A stretch of DNA of 64,000 nucleotides from Acanthochromis polyacanthus. Taxonomy: Eukaryota > Chordata > Actinopteri > Pomacentridae. The translations under genes and the position numbers were made by a program. How positions within the stretch are numbered: position 1 is the first letter of the stretch; each line of letters opens with the position of its first letter. Positions 37,024-51,217 of the stretch are shown piece by piece. The stretch lies in assembly GCF_021347895.1 (NCBI RefSeq), contig NC_067119.1, positions 9,994,534 to 10,058,533 on the forward strand, in the 5' to 3' direction. The notes under the pieces are model-generated. The model worked only from the letters and a program-made list of their open reading frames with translations, was not told the DNA's origin and did not search any database.

Positions 37024-38097
37024 GGGTGACATCAGGTAAATTGGGCTATTTAAGCTTTGGATGTCCTAGCCCCTCTGATTTTTAGAGCCAATGACAGCAA
37101 ATGGTCTCAAATGTTTGCCACAACTGTACTTAACATGAAACAACAGATTTTATTGGTTTGTGGTTGTTTTTGTGGGCGGAGATAAGATTCAAATCCACAC
37201 TGCACTGGAAAACTGCGTGGTGAGTGGACTGGCATAAGAATTTCTGATAAAAATTATAAGGATGATAAGTCAATTAAAGAAACGTGTATATATACAATTT
37301 TTGATGTACAATATCTGTCTTGATGACACCTATCAGAAATAATGCTTGACGACCCAAAGGCAACAGAGGAATGGCTCAAGTATCTAGAGTGTTCAATCTG
37401 GTGCCATGAGAGCTGTGGCGAAGAGAACAGCATCTATGATGATGACGGCTTCACATGTCAGGACTGTATTTAAATTTGTGGTTGAAGTAGCCTAGGTCAT
37501 GACATATGTACCTACCCAAGCACACACACACATTTTAAAATTTTGACTATTTAGATATTAGTGAGGTTCAGTGTTTGCATTCATCCCATTTGTAGGCCTA
37601 GTAGGTTGCAGTTGTTTTTTTTTTTTAATCATTATTTATGTATTTTATACCCAAGTTCACAGTGCCGTGTGGATTCAATACATTTGCCATGAGCAGATCA
37701 GTTAATCATTTACAATGTAATGAATTGTCCTGATATTATTAAATTGTTCTTACACAGTACGTTGCCATATTGAGTTTTTTTTTTTTTTTTTTTTACAATA
37801 AAAATTGATGACTATCCCTTTGCAGTTGGACTGGCCCAACTTACCTGATAAGCGTCCCATTTTACCTGATCAGCTGGCCCATTTTACCTGAACTTTGCTT
37901 GTGTAAAAAAATTGGCACAGCTGACGTATCAAGACTTGTAGGAACTAAACAATCCTATTTACTAGATAATTTCAATGCAAAATTAAAAGAAAACAACCAT
38001 TACTAGCCATAAAATCACATTTTAATAGAATACATTGTTTTTTGTTAGTGCTTCAAGCGATTTACCAAAAAGTGGCCCATTTTAGCTGATGTCACCC
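37024..38097 (+). mobile_element. TIR element with TA target duplication, inserted in tandem unit 2
   Basis: It starts GGGTGACATCAGGTAAATTG and ends with the inverse of GGGTGACATCAGCTAAAATG. TA flanks both sides (37022-37023 and 38098-38099). Unit 1 shows the empty site (AACATACTTATTT), which confirms the boundaries. Near the right end, at about 37835-37890, CCCAACTTACCTGAT, CCCATTTTACCTGAT and CCCATTTTACCTGAA follow in a row, like subterminal binding sites. A small zinc-finger-like frame is kept inside. The TA duplication suggests Tc1/mariner or pogo affinity. Confidence 0.7.
37342..37473 (+). pseudogene. Zinc-finger-like C-terminal remnant (43 aa) in the TIR element
   Basis: It reads MLDDPKATEEWLKYLECSIW, then CHESCGEENSIYDDDGFTCQ and DCI, then TAA. 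The spacing C-SIW-CHESC ... F-x-C-x2-C is that of a PHD-like finger, as carried at the C-terminus of some pogo-type transposases. The first cysteine seems to be replaced by Tyr (WLKYLEC). The ATG is preceded by CTATCAGAAATA, so this may be the last exon of a lost gene rather than a complete frame. There is no partner exon. Confidence 0.5.
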
Positions 38098-38151
38098 TAC
38101 TTATTTCAGCAATATTTGCATCAATTTGCTAACGCCTGCTGGTTGGTTATA

Positions 38152-38694
38152 CAGTGAACCCTCGTTTATCGCGGGGGTTACGTTCCAAAAAGAACCCGCG
38201 ATATGCGAAATCCGTGAAGTAGTCAGCTTTATTTTTTACAGTTATTATACAATACTGCACTTGGGGGAGCGCTGCAGCTGCAGCCAGGTGGACGCCGCGG
38301 CGGTACTCTTGCCTCAGAGAGCGGGCCGGCTGAATCAATTGGAGCAGTCGGGGGGGTGGGGAAGGCTCGCGCCCGCGCTCTTCTCCAGGGGAGCGCGGCT
38401 GCGGTGGCCAGAGACGGCGGGGGAAAAGAATAAAAGGCTGCTCCGTCTTTCAGGGTGTCTCACTACATGGAGACCAAGGAGAGAAATGATCCAGCGCTCC
38501 ACAGCAGGCAGCCCTGGCCTGTATGGCAGAGGAGACGAGGCTCGGAGACTGTTCACGTTGGTCAGTCCCTTAGCCAATCAGGATGCAGAACACAATGAAC
38601 TGTTTAAAAAAAGCATTAAAAAAAACTGCACTAAAAAAATCCGTGAAACAGCGAAGCCGTGAAAGGTGAACCGCGTTATAGCGAGGGTTCACTG
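38152..38694. mobile_element. Tigger/pogo-like MITE (543 bp) in tandem unit 2
   Basis: CAGTGAACCCTCGTTTATCG starts it and CGAGGGTTCACTG ends it, with TA on both sides (38150-38151, 38695-38696). These ends are familiar from vertebrate Tigger elements. The inside is GC-rich (38.27-38.55 kb) and does not look like transposase. The 178-codon open frame across it has no motifs. Confidence 0.85.
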
Positions 38695-38789
38695 TATATA
38701 CATACATATATACGCATGCACTTATGCCAACCCCTAAAAGTTTCTGCCATCCCTTTGTCACCCTATTAATTTTTCTCGAGATCTGCCCC

Positions 38790-39062
38790 TGGACCCAGCT
38801 ATGACCTCTGACTTGAATTCAGCAGAACCCCCTTGAGGTACTTTACAAAGAGAGCAGTATAGCTCCTCTAGCAAAGAGCAGCTCACTAAAAACTGCCTCA
38901 GAGGCATGGCAGAACATCTCTTTAGAAATTTGCACGAAACCGGTATCCTCCATGTTGAAGTGGATTGAGTTAGTCTTTAAAAATAAAGGTGGAGATATTG
39001 AAAAATAATATAAGACTTCAATCCATCATCAAACAAGTATAGTGACTTTTGTTGCATTGCGT
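38790..39062 (+). pseudogene. Old Tc1/mariner relic, 3' part
   Basis: MTSDLNSAEPP (about 38801) matches the SPDLNPIE box with the catalytic E. After a frame change QNPLEVLYKESSIAPLAKSS and SEAWQNISLEICTKPVSSM match the end of a Tc1 transposase. The terminus at about 39051-39062 is the inverse of GCAATGCAACAAAAGT, the same end sequence as at 32196. So it is probably the other half of that relic, split by later insertions. Confidence 0.55.
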
Positions 39063-39120
39063 TTATTGAGTTAGGAGTAAAGCTCTTAGTGGTTTTAATG
39101 TTGTGGTTTATCAGTATTTA

Positions 39121-40755
<1,635 letters not shown>

Positions 40756-41264
40756 TATAGTATAATTTACACCTGCGGTATATTTTCACAGCACACAATG
40801 AGTAATGACAAATACTGCATTGGACGTTAACGGTCATTGAACTGCTTTAAGAAAACACTATGCTGACTATCAGCTGGAAACAGGAAACACACATTAAATG
40901 TCTGTTTGTTAGACAAATTTTGTCTAATACTATGTCAACACTCTGCTGAGCCATCCACCCACTGACCTTCTGATATCAACTTCAGTGGCGTCTAATATCA
41001 TCATATGACTTCCTCTTTTCCTCCCACCATAATTCTTGCAGCTGAAGGATTTTATCACTTGGGCGTTAGGGTGTGTTTGTTTGAGGAACTGGCTGAGATA
41101 TTGATGACGGTCTTTGTTCCAACTGAAATACATAAGTACTGGAAGATTGCGCAGGTGGATCCACCTCACATTCCGCCCAAACACACCCACATTTTACCAT
41201 GAACGACAATGCAAAGTAACTCATGAATGTATCTGTATATTAATAAGCTGCTGATCCACAGCGT

Positions 41265-41969
41265 TTTACGCAGCGCCAGCCTGAATCTTGTGTTGACCCA
41301 GGCCACCATGCCACTAATTTGTTATGATCATGTCCGATGTACAAATAATTTGTACACTGATTGAATGTACATTTTTTCGGTTCACATAGACAAATTCATT
41401 TTCACTCGGAGCCCTTACAGCAACATGAGTGCAGTCAGTTATGCCAATTACATTTGGGAAACCGGACATTGCTGCAAATTGCCGTTTAATGTTGGCCTGT
41501 TCACCCACAGTGTAAGGAAACCTGATGTATTGACTGGTCATGTTTATAATGTCATCCAAAACAGCTGGCATTATAGCACTGAGGGATGGTTGTGATATCC
41601 CAGACCTAAAGGACATCATGTAACTGTATATCAGACCCAGATAGGATTTAGACAACAAATGTAACCTCATATATTCTTCATATAAAACACATACCTGTCG
41701 GCCAATTCCCGCTGGAAGGAGCCGGTGTCGCCAGAAACCCCAGAGTGGTCAGCTCCTGTGTCTGTACTGGGATGGCGTGGTTTTGGCGGGTGGGTCTGTC
41801 TAAGACGGCCGAGTTCAGCACATAGATCCAAGAGTACTGCTCTAGGGAATCTGAATCGGCTTGTTATCCAGTCATCATCATGGGCCAGGAAATCTCCGTC
41901 GTCCCTAAAAACTCTCTCCATTCTGAGCCTAACATTAACGTGAACTTCCAGCAATGCCAGCGCATCCAT
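41265..41969 (-). pseudogene. Harbinger transposase (HARBI1-like), broken and truncated
   Basis: From 41969 the frame reads MDALALLEVHVNVRLRMERV and DDWITSRFRFPRAVLLDLCA, typical of the HARBI1 N-terminus. Across a break near 41670 it continues SGISQPSLSAIMPAVLDDII and GFPNVIGITDCTHVAVRAPS, with the first catalytic Asp in GITDCTH. After MIITN the frame is lost at about 41314. In the next frame LVAWWPGSTQDSG gives the second catalytic region (WPGSxHDS, with Gln for His). The part with the catalytic Glu is absent. Confidence 0.85.
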
Positions 41970-42450
41970 TGTGCCACATTATGCACGGCTGTCACCCGCT
42001 ATTTATCCGCTTGATCAGCGATTGGACTGATTGTCACATGCCTTTTCCAAATTAATAATCAATCAGTGCCACTCACCACTCTATTATATCATTTGAAGAT
42101 GGAAGTTTGATATATGAACATAGTTCTGCAAATACAGTCGTAGGCCGAATGGCGCACTATAGGAAGATCTACAACAATGAGGGTTTATGATTATCTGGCT
42201 CTACAAGTCTAATATGTGATGACAATAAAGCTTTGAGATCAATCTGGTTTCAATTTACCACTTTACCCTCCGGCACTGCCGTTCCCTCTGTCTCCAAAAT
42301 ATGCGTAAGCAAGCATCAAAGTTGGCGCACTGGTGGGCACATTCTCACGCCAAGTTTGTTTTTATAAATCACAACCTTTGCGTAGAAAGTGGCGTATGCC
42401 ACTTTCTAGCCCTGTTTTGTGTGTATGCAAGCTTTATAAATGAGGCCCCA
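41265..42450 (-). mobile_element. PIF/Harbinger element, left end missing
   Basis: The right end TTTATAAATGAGGCCCCA (to 42450) is a familiar Harbinger terminus in fish. Just inside it lies 'gaaagtggcgtatgccactttc'. A broken transposase fills the minus strand at 41265-41969. No matching end was found at the left, so the copy is truncated near 41265. Confidence 0.65.
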
Positions 42451-43046
42451 GGTTTTTAACCAGCATCCCTAAAATCCATGGAGTCGGCTCCAGAGAATGA
42501 AGGGAGGTCAACTTTTATCAACCTCCATCCAGATGTTCAACTTGATATCTTCACTTTAAGATTTTTAGCACCACAAACCTTTAGTATCACACTTTATCGT
42601 CATTTATTAGGACTTCAATGGAATCCACCAGCAGATTTAGTTTTAATGGAGAAACTTTTTTCCTTGTCATCGTGGGACTGCAGGATTTAAAACTGTTCCG
42701 TCTATTTGACCTCATGTTTATTAGTTTTAGCGGAGAAAGTTTTTAATTGTCGCTTAGTCTCTTAAAAAACAAATAATAAATTGTATTAGTCAAGAGGTTT
42801 AAATTTCTTACTTTGTCATATTTTAAATATGACAAAAAATATATAAAAATGAAGCTTCTTGAGACAATTTGACCTGTAACTGGTGTTTTATAAATAAAAT
42901 TGAATTTAAATTGTATGTATCTTGTAATCTTAGTTTCGTCAGAAAGACAGTTGATAATGTGTGAACTGTTTCAACTTGTGAGCCGTTAAAGGTTTTATTC
43001 TTTGGGGCAGAGTGTCAAAAAACATTTAGAAACCAACATCAACAAA
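42451..43046. other. Intergenic, nothing recognised
   Basis: A TGATGACAATAAAGCTTTGA stretch at about 42218, inside the Harbinger copy, looks like a LINE tail. The sequence after 42450 has no supported feature. Confidence 0.4.
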
Positions 43047-43051
43047 ACACT

Positions 43052-43736
43052 TGTCACGCAATCAGGACCGGACTCGAGCAGAGAACCACCACCAAGGCCA
43101 AGATGCAGTTTTAAGAAAGGTTTATTGTAGGAGGATTAGAGGGATCTGATGGCAGGGGGAGCCGGAGACCGTCAGGGAAGAATGAGGAGGGGTGCCGGGT
43201 GGGCGACGTTCTCACCGGGGAGTCGGCGGCTGTTGGTTCGAGGAGGGGAGGCAGAGTGCGGCGCCGGTTGGTTTAAGATCCCCGGTGGCAGGAGTTGGCA
43301 AGGAGTGAGGGTTTGGCTATAGACTAGGCAGACTGGAGAATTCAGATGCTGACAGATGAGCTTGGAGAATGACTGGGTCCAGGAGGGAGAACCAAGGAAA
43401 AGCAGTTTGCAGGAGTCCGAGCGGCGGGTTCTGGAGAAACAGGGAAACAGGATTAACAAAAACTCTTCCCAGCAGCAGAGCAAAAAGGCAGGAGGATAAA
43501 CTGACATGTATGTCAAGGCTAACGATCTGGCGAAGTGTTGCTGGAAGAGCCGGAGTCTTTATGGTCGGTGTGTAATTAGGAGAATGCTTGTCAGCTGCTC
43601 AGACTCTGCCGGAGGTGACTGATTACCTGACCAGATTCAGCTGCTTCTCGTCAGCTCTGCTGACAGGAGAGGGAGAAAAGGCATGAAGAGAGTTAGAGCA
43701 TTTAAAGTTGCAGTGTATGAGGGAAGGGTCCTGACA
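43052..43736 (-). mobile_element. Solo LTR (685 bp) with 5-bp target duplication
   Basis: On the minus strand it starts TGTCAGGACC and ends GCGTGACA, the TG...CA pattern of an LTR. ACACT is duplicated on both sides (43047-43051 and 43737-43741). A minus-strand AATAAA lies about 70 bp before the LTR end (CAATAAACC). No internal retroelement sequence is next to it, so it is a solo LTR. Gypsy or ERV origin cannot be told from the LTR alone. Confidence 0.75.
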
Positions 43737-43741
43737 ACACT

Positions 43742-45260
43742 CAAAGATTTGAACATCATTAAAGGGAAATCCATCTTTTACATGACAATGTCTAATTAAA
43801 GGACATTTATTTCCAACGTGAATGTGTGATAGTCATCTTCTGGAGCTTCTCTTCACATCGTCTTCAACCTGGACTGGTTTAGTTGGGAGCATGAGCAACA
43901 AACATCTGAAAAACCGCACTTTAACATCAATGAAGTTTAACCTCTACATTAATGAGACTGAGTCTGGATGTACTGCTGTCATTAACTCCTAAGTTTAGGG
44001 AAAGTTCAAACAAAAGAGGACCGTTCAGATAAGACTTGAGAATGAGCTTATTTTGAACCTAGACAAGCCCCCAGTAGAGGGCAGAACCACACTCATGCAT
44101 GTTACTCTATCAATTTTGATCATCCTACATATATCCCTTCCTACTTGATCTGCTGACCTCTAACTCCACAACTGAGCAGGGGACCTTAGACTGATCTTCA
44201 GTGCCAAGTTTGATTATCCTGACTTCAGCACTTGCAGAAATATCTGATCGGACATACCCACCCTCCCACATACATACATACATACGTACTTACCCAGCCA
44301 GTCAGATACCGAAGCGAATGCAGTAACCCCGCTGACGTACATCAGGCGTGGTTAAAAACATCTCAGATTTTCTGAGCTTCAGCACCTCTAGCAACATACT
44401 TGAACAACAAGCAACTCAAAGAGATCCAGAAGTTGCAGAGAGTTAGCTTTAGCTGAGCCAAAGAACATGTGGGACGCAAACCTAGCAAACATTTCAGACT
44501 TTTCTCTGTGAATTCTGAGAAATAATTGACGATTTAATGACAGAGCTACACATCTGAACTCAGTCTCATTAAAACAGACTCTAATTCAGTGTCATCCATT
44601 CATATTAAAGTGCAGTTACCCAAAATGTTTGTTGCATGAGCTCGAACAAAACCTGTGCAGGTAGAAGGTCACTTTGACAAACAGGAAGTGGAACAGCAAG
44701 CAAATTTATAGAAGGGGGACCGGACTATACTAAGTGTGGTCGAGTATAGAGGGGTATTTTGTGGGGTTTTAAGGCTGATAATGATTTTAGTGAGAGATTT
44801 GGAGTAGATATTCATTTGCAGGAAATGAAAGTATTTAAAATCGGAAGATCCACTGTTTCTGAGTCCCATCAATTACTGCCGCCGGCTACATATTTAGGAC
44901 ACACCATGAAGCAAATTCCAGCCAGACACATTGAGTTCAGCCGTCAGTCTTATATTGAACACAAATTCACCTTTCTGTCCTTCACTCCTTTCTTCAGGAA
45001 ACACCGGCAGAGCTTGTCTCCATTCCAGCTGCTTCTAAGTTTAGACACATCCTTTGCTAGATAGCAACAGTGGAACCTTTTTCTTTGATCTACACGTTAT
45101 TTTTCGGACTTTTCGGCAGCTGTTCGTCATGCCAAGACCTTCCTGTGCCGCTGGACTGGTTACAAAATAAAAGCCCGTAGCCATTAAAATACGCCTTCAA
45201 AATAAAAGCATGGAGAGAACGATTATTTTTAACACGAACAAAACAAAGGCTTGCCAAAAT
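43742..45260. other. Intergenic, nothing recognised
   Basis: Includes a CATA tetranucleotide run near 44273. At 45160-45210 'aaataaaagc' occurs twice. No gene was found. Confidence 0.4.
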
Positions 45261-45261
45261 T

Positions 45262-45478
45262 CACAGGGCTACATACAGAGACAAACAATCACACTCACAC
45301 CTACAGACAATTTAGAATCACCAATTAACCTCAGTGTGTTTTCGACTGTGGGAGGAAGCCGGAGAACCTGGAGAAAACCAACATGTACACAGGGAGAACA
45401 TGCAAACTCCAAGTAGAAAGATCCCAGGCCGGGACGAGAACCGGGAATCTTCTAGCTGCAAGGCAACAGGGCTAACCA
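45262..45478 (+). repeat. Widespread fish interspersed repeat, copy 2
   Basis: CACAGGGCTACATACAGAGA, AATTTAGAATCACCAATTAA, GACTGTGGGAGGAAGCCGGA and ACAGGGAGAACATGCAAACT follow in order. This is the same family as 2805 and 63795. The 5' part is missing. Confidence 0.85.
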
Positions 45479-46306
45479 TCAAGAGACTGTTCAGCAGAAG
45501 AATTATACATTCTTTTTGCTATTCAGCAAGTCGAGGGTTAAAGTTTGGACTTATGTTTATTGTCAAGCGCTGTGTTTAGCTGAACAAAACTTTATCAGTT
45601 TTAGTTGCCTCTTTATGAAAACAAATCAACAAACAAAATACAACAATTACAGAAACTGGTCTACCACTTTGTATTCCTTTGTGATATGTTGGGTAAAAGG
45701 AAATGCTATTTCCTTACACTAGGATGACAGATAAAGAAATGTGGTGCAGACAAGAGAGGTGGTTTCAATCATAAGTCATCCGTATAAAAGTCTCAATGAG
45801 TGTCACAAAAACTCATGTCTATCAATATGAAAAAAAAGATGACATTTTATGACCATAGTACATGAATTGCAGTGAGACCAGGCTCTCTATTACTTCTGAT
45901 TCACAGCAGTGTAGCTGCAGCAGTCTTTTTATGAAACAAAAAAGCTCTATTAAACAGACAAAATGAAAACTAGCAGGTGAAAATAATGGAGCCAAACTAG
46001 TGCTTCATTCAGTTAAAATAAGCACCATTTCATTTGAATGCGGTTGCTTCTGTTTTCTAAAGATGTGTCCACAATAACTTCATCACATGATAATATTTCA
46101 GTGTTGTGTTTACTTTGGAGCTTTGCTTGCGGTGCTCAGCCTGTAAAAATAGGTTTTGATAACTGAACAGTGGCACATGTCGACATGAAACAACATTCTT
46201 GCATTCAAGAGCAGCCAGCATTGTTACAGTTACCAGGGCTTTGTTAAGGTGGAAGCACAGTGATATGCAAACTTTGACAAATAAAACTTAAACTGCCTGT
46301 CACTCC
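45479..46306. other. Intergenic, nothing recognised
   Basis: No supported feature on either strand. Confidence 0.4.
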
Positions 46307-47451
46307 TAACAGTCCAGGACCCCAGGGGGCCTAACATGACCCCCCCACAAAAAACATGCCACTTGATTTTTTTTTAAACCTTTATGATGTCCTTAATGAG
46401 ATTTTGAGTGGTAACAGTAAAATAACTCATTCCCAGTGTAATTTCTTATGTTAATTTACATGGAAATGGGATATTGTCCACTAATTATTAGCTAATTAAT
46501 AGCTATTGTAGCCATTTCACTCATTTCACAGCATGTTAGATATCATATAAAAGCTTGGAATCTCTTGTTTACAAATATAATCCTATTGTTCTTGTATTTT
46601 TATTACAATAGAAATGACATATGATAAAATGACAGCGTTTCTCAGAGTTACCTTATTCGCAGAAATTTTTAATATTGGCAAATCAAATTGTATTATGTAT
46701 ACATTTCTGTCAACTTTTTTATTGATGTATACATTATATTCCTGATAGAATGCATTCTATATTGAGAATTTCTATATCTGCACTGTAATGTCATGTATTG
46801 CAATGTTTGGTTGCTTACAAGTATTGACTTACTGCATTATCTTTGAATTAATTTTTGATCACTTTTCATTCATTTGTTGCTCTTATTACGTAACACTGTC
46901 TTCTGACTGGGTTAAGGATGTTTCAAAGGGTTTTCAGTAAAGGATGAGGGTCCATCACGGGTGAAACCAGCAGATTTCAATCATTTTCAGATTTTACCCC
47001 AGCAGTGGCAGATACAATGTATTTTGGGTTTTGAATTCAATTTCAAATTTATTGCTCATTAGTTAAGTATGAACAATACTTAATCTGGTATTTACACGTG
47101 CAACAATAATAGACTTCTGTTTCAGGAGAAATATCAGGAGAACTGTTCATTTCTGGAAACAAGCACCAAAATTGGCTTGTGGCCATTTTTCAAGATGGCC
47201 ACCATTGAATATACAGAAACATTGCATTTTGCCGTAAAATCACAGAGACTTGTCCAATTTGAAAGATAGTGGTGACAAATCATACATTTCTGACTATGTA
47301 GAATCTGAATTTGGAACTATGTACCTACTCACTGGCTTCCTGGTACAATAATATCAGTCCCAGAATCATAATTAGGGTAAAAAAGTGCCCATATAATAGG
47401 CACATTCAATCTGATATATTATTGGATGTACATGTAGGCAGTAGGCCTATA

Positions 47452-49085
<1,634 letters not shown>

Positions 49086-49142
49086 TACTTGTTTGTCTTG
49101 CTGCCTGGATGAGTATACTACAACGCTTCTAAACCTCACATC

Positions 49143-49372
49143 TGCTACTGCACAGTATGTGCAGGTCAGACCAAAGCAGTAGCATTTGCATCGACCGCAG
49201 CATTACGACTTGCAATTACACTTGGTCAGCTGCTGGCAACTCTCTGCAATGCATGGTAGCTCCGTCCAAACGATCTACCACAGATCTCCTTTCTTGGTCC
49301 AGCCCCAGCTTGCGTTTCTGGCTGACGTACTGTTGACTGTCTCTAGATGCAGCCCGCCTGGTAGGCAGCACG
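49143..49372 (-). pseudogene. Degraded cysteine-rich C-terminal fragment of an element-borne protein
   Basis: One minus-strand frame with two stops reads NASWGWTKKGDLW, IVWTELPCIAESCQQLTKCN, CKS and CCGRCKCYCFGLTCTYCA. The order 'WGWTK ... WTxLP ... CxCK ... GRCKC ... L-x-C-T' is one I know from the end of a repeated, element-linked protein family in fish and invertebrates. Its function is not known to me. It lies between Tc1 copy 3 and the right arm of the TAA element, so it probably belonged to that element. Confidence 0.5.
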
Positions 49373-49678
49373 CTTCACACACTGCGTGGGTTAGAGTCAT
49401 GACTTTAAACGGCCTCTGCTTCTGAGCAAACATGTCCAACCTTGCATCATGGCTACAAAAGCTATGTCAATTTTCAGTAAAAAAGAAGTGAAAAACTAGT
49501 GGAAAATATCGCATTTCTGGGTAAAGTAAAAGTAACGTAAAAAATTATACTGGGAATGAGTGATTTTACTGCTATTACCCAAAGTCTCATTTAGGACATC
49601 ATAAAGGTTATAAAAAAATCAAGTGGCACTTTGTTGTGGGTGTGTGCACGGTAGGCTGTCTGGGCTCCAGGACTGTAA

Positions 49679-51159
49679 GTGGTGCGGCTTCGTATATCTG
49701 TGAACCGGTAATCCATCATTGGAGGAACCTGAAGTAGCTCGTAGCTTGAGTTTTTGTGGCATCTGGCAGAAGTTCAAGGAGTCCAGTCAAAATTACATAA
49801 TTACTTTTGAGTCGGGAAATGTTACTGCTGCTGGCAACTTAAGCAAGAGTTGGATCAGATTTCTGGAGATTCTCCAACAAGTTCTGGCTTTTATCTACTG
49901 AGCAGTGACTTCTTCACTGTGCCTGTGTAAAGCACTAATCCATTACGTGTGTGTGTGTCTGTGTGCATCCGCTGAATCGAACAGAAAAATGGCAGAAATG
50001 TAGAATGGGATTTGAAGTGCAGAGTACGGTGTCATGACCCCAGTATTTTTAAACTTGTGGCTGCGGTGCTGGTCAGTTCAGAATGAGCTGGTCAGGCTTT
50101 CCACATTAGCTCTCACACAATGATGCTGCACACAGGTCCTTTAGAGGTCTGCAGAAACCATCTGCAACACATCCGATTTTACAAGCTGCAGTGGCGTCAG
50201 GGGAAATCACTATTTTTCTCTTGCTTTTCACTTATGTTTGAATCTAAGCACACTGAGGCTTGAAAAATGAATAGGTATGCCCAAACACATGCGCACACTA
50301 GTCACTAGACGCATGCTATCCTTGGAATGTTCCTCTGCTGAGAAGCGGAGAGAGGAATCAACAAGTCCTCATTGTTCCTTCAGGGTCTCAGCTCATAAAT
50401 AACTTTCACTGCACATCAGTATTTCATTCAGCACTGTCATCATTGCCAGTAATTCCAACAAATGTGACAATAAAATATTTTATTTGCATATCCTCCAAGA
50501 GGAGGAGGTGTTTTCTGAAGTTGGCGTCCTCCATAACTGTTGCAAATCTCTGCTTTCTGTTGCAACTGAAGACATTCACAAGGGAATCTTGCTACTCAAT
50601 TAAAACTTTCTGTTTCCTACAACTTAACATAGAAACAATTTGCTTTCTTATTTTGAGGATGATGGCAGTGAGTTTTAATTTAAAAACCTATCTGTGGGCT
50701 TCAATTGTTGCAACTAATGCCTCCCATTAGCATGGGAAGGAGGTCACATTTGCTCTGAGGCCTTTTCTTCCGCTTGACACCAGTTTTTTGTGTATGGCCT
50801 TGGATTGTGTGACACAAGGAAGTGATAAGTAAAAATGTGAAACATGTTCAAGTAAGATAACCCAAAGGAAAAAAAAACACTGAACTTGCCATTCTGTGTT
50901 CTGTGTGCATTTTCTCACAGCAGGAATATGGAAGGACCTCCAGCGATCATGAAACATCTCTCTAGTGTCCTGCCGTTGGCTCTAAATGTGCAGCTGGTGT
51001 TGAGATTTCCATGTAGGTTGAATTAAGGTGAGAAGGCAGGTGCTGCAGGTAGCACTGAGGTGTGGTGCTCTGGCATTTCCTGCCAGCTGCCGCCAACTCA
51101 TTACACCTGTCTGTGAATCAATCAACTGAACAACAGAGTGAAAGCAAAGATTTAGCACA
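49679..51159. other. Intergenic, nothing recognised
   Basis: A GT microsatellite lies near 49950. Open frames at 49.7 and 50.4 kb show no domain motifs. Confidence 0.4.
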
Positions 51160-51217
51160 GATGATTGAATGACTGAATTTCCCTTCGGGGATGAATAAAG
51201 TGATTCTGATTCACTAA
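51160..51217 (+). repeat. LINE 3' tail
   Basis: GACTGAATTTCCCTTCGGGG then ATGAATAAAGTGATTCTGATTC is the familiar end of fish non-LTR elements. No coding part precedes it. Confidence 0.65.

Noticed and set aside
38126..38662. 178-codon open frame on the plus strand
   Set aside because: It runs across a Tigger-like MITE and its TIRs, has no motifs, and is open because the interior is GC-rich.
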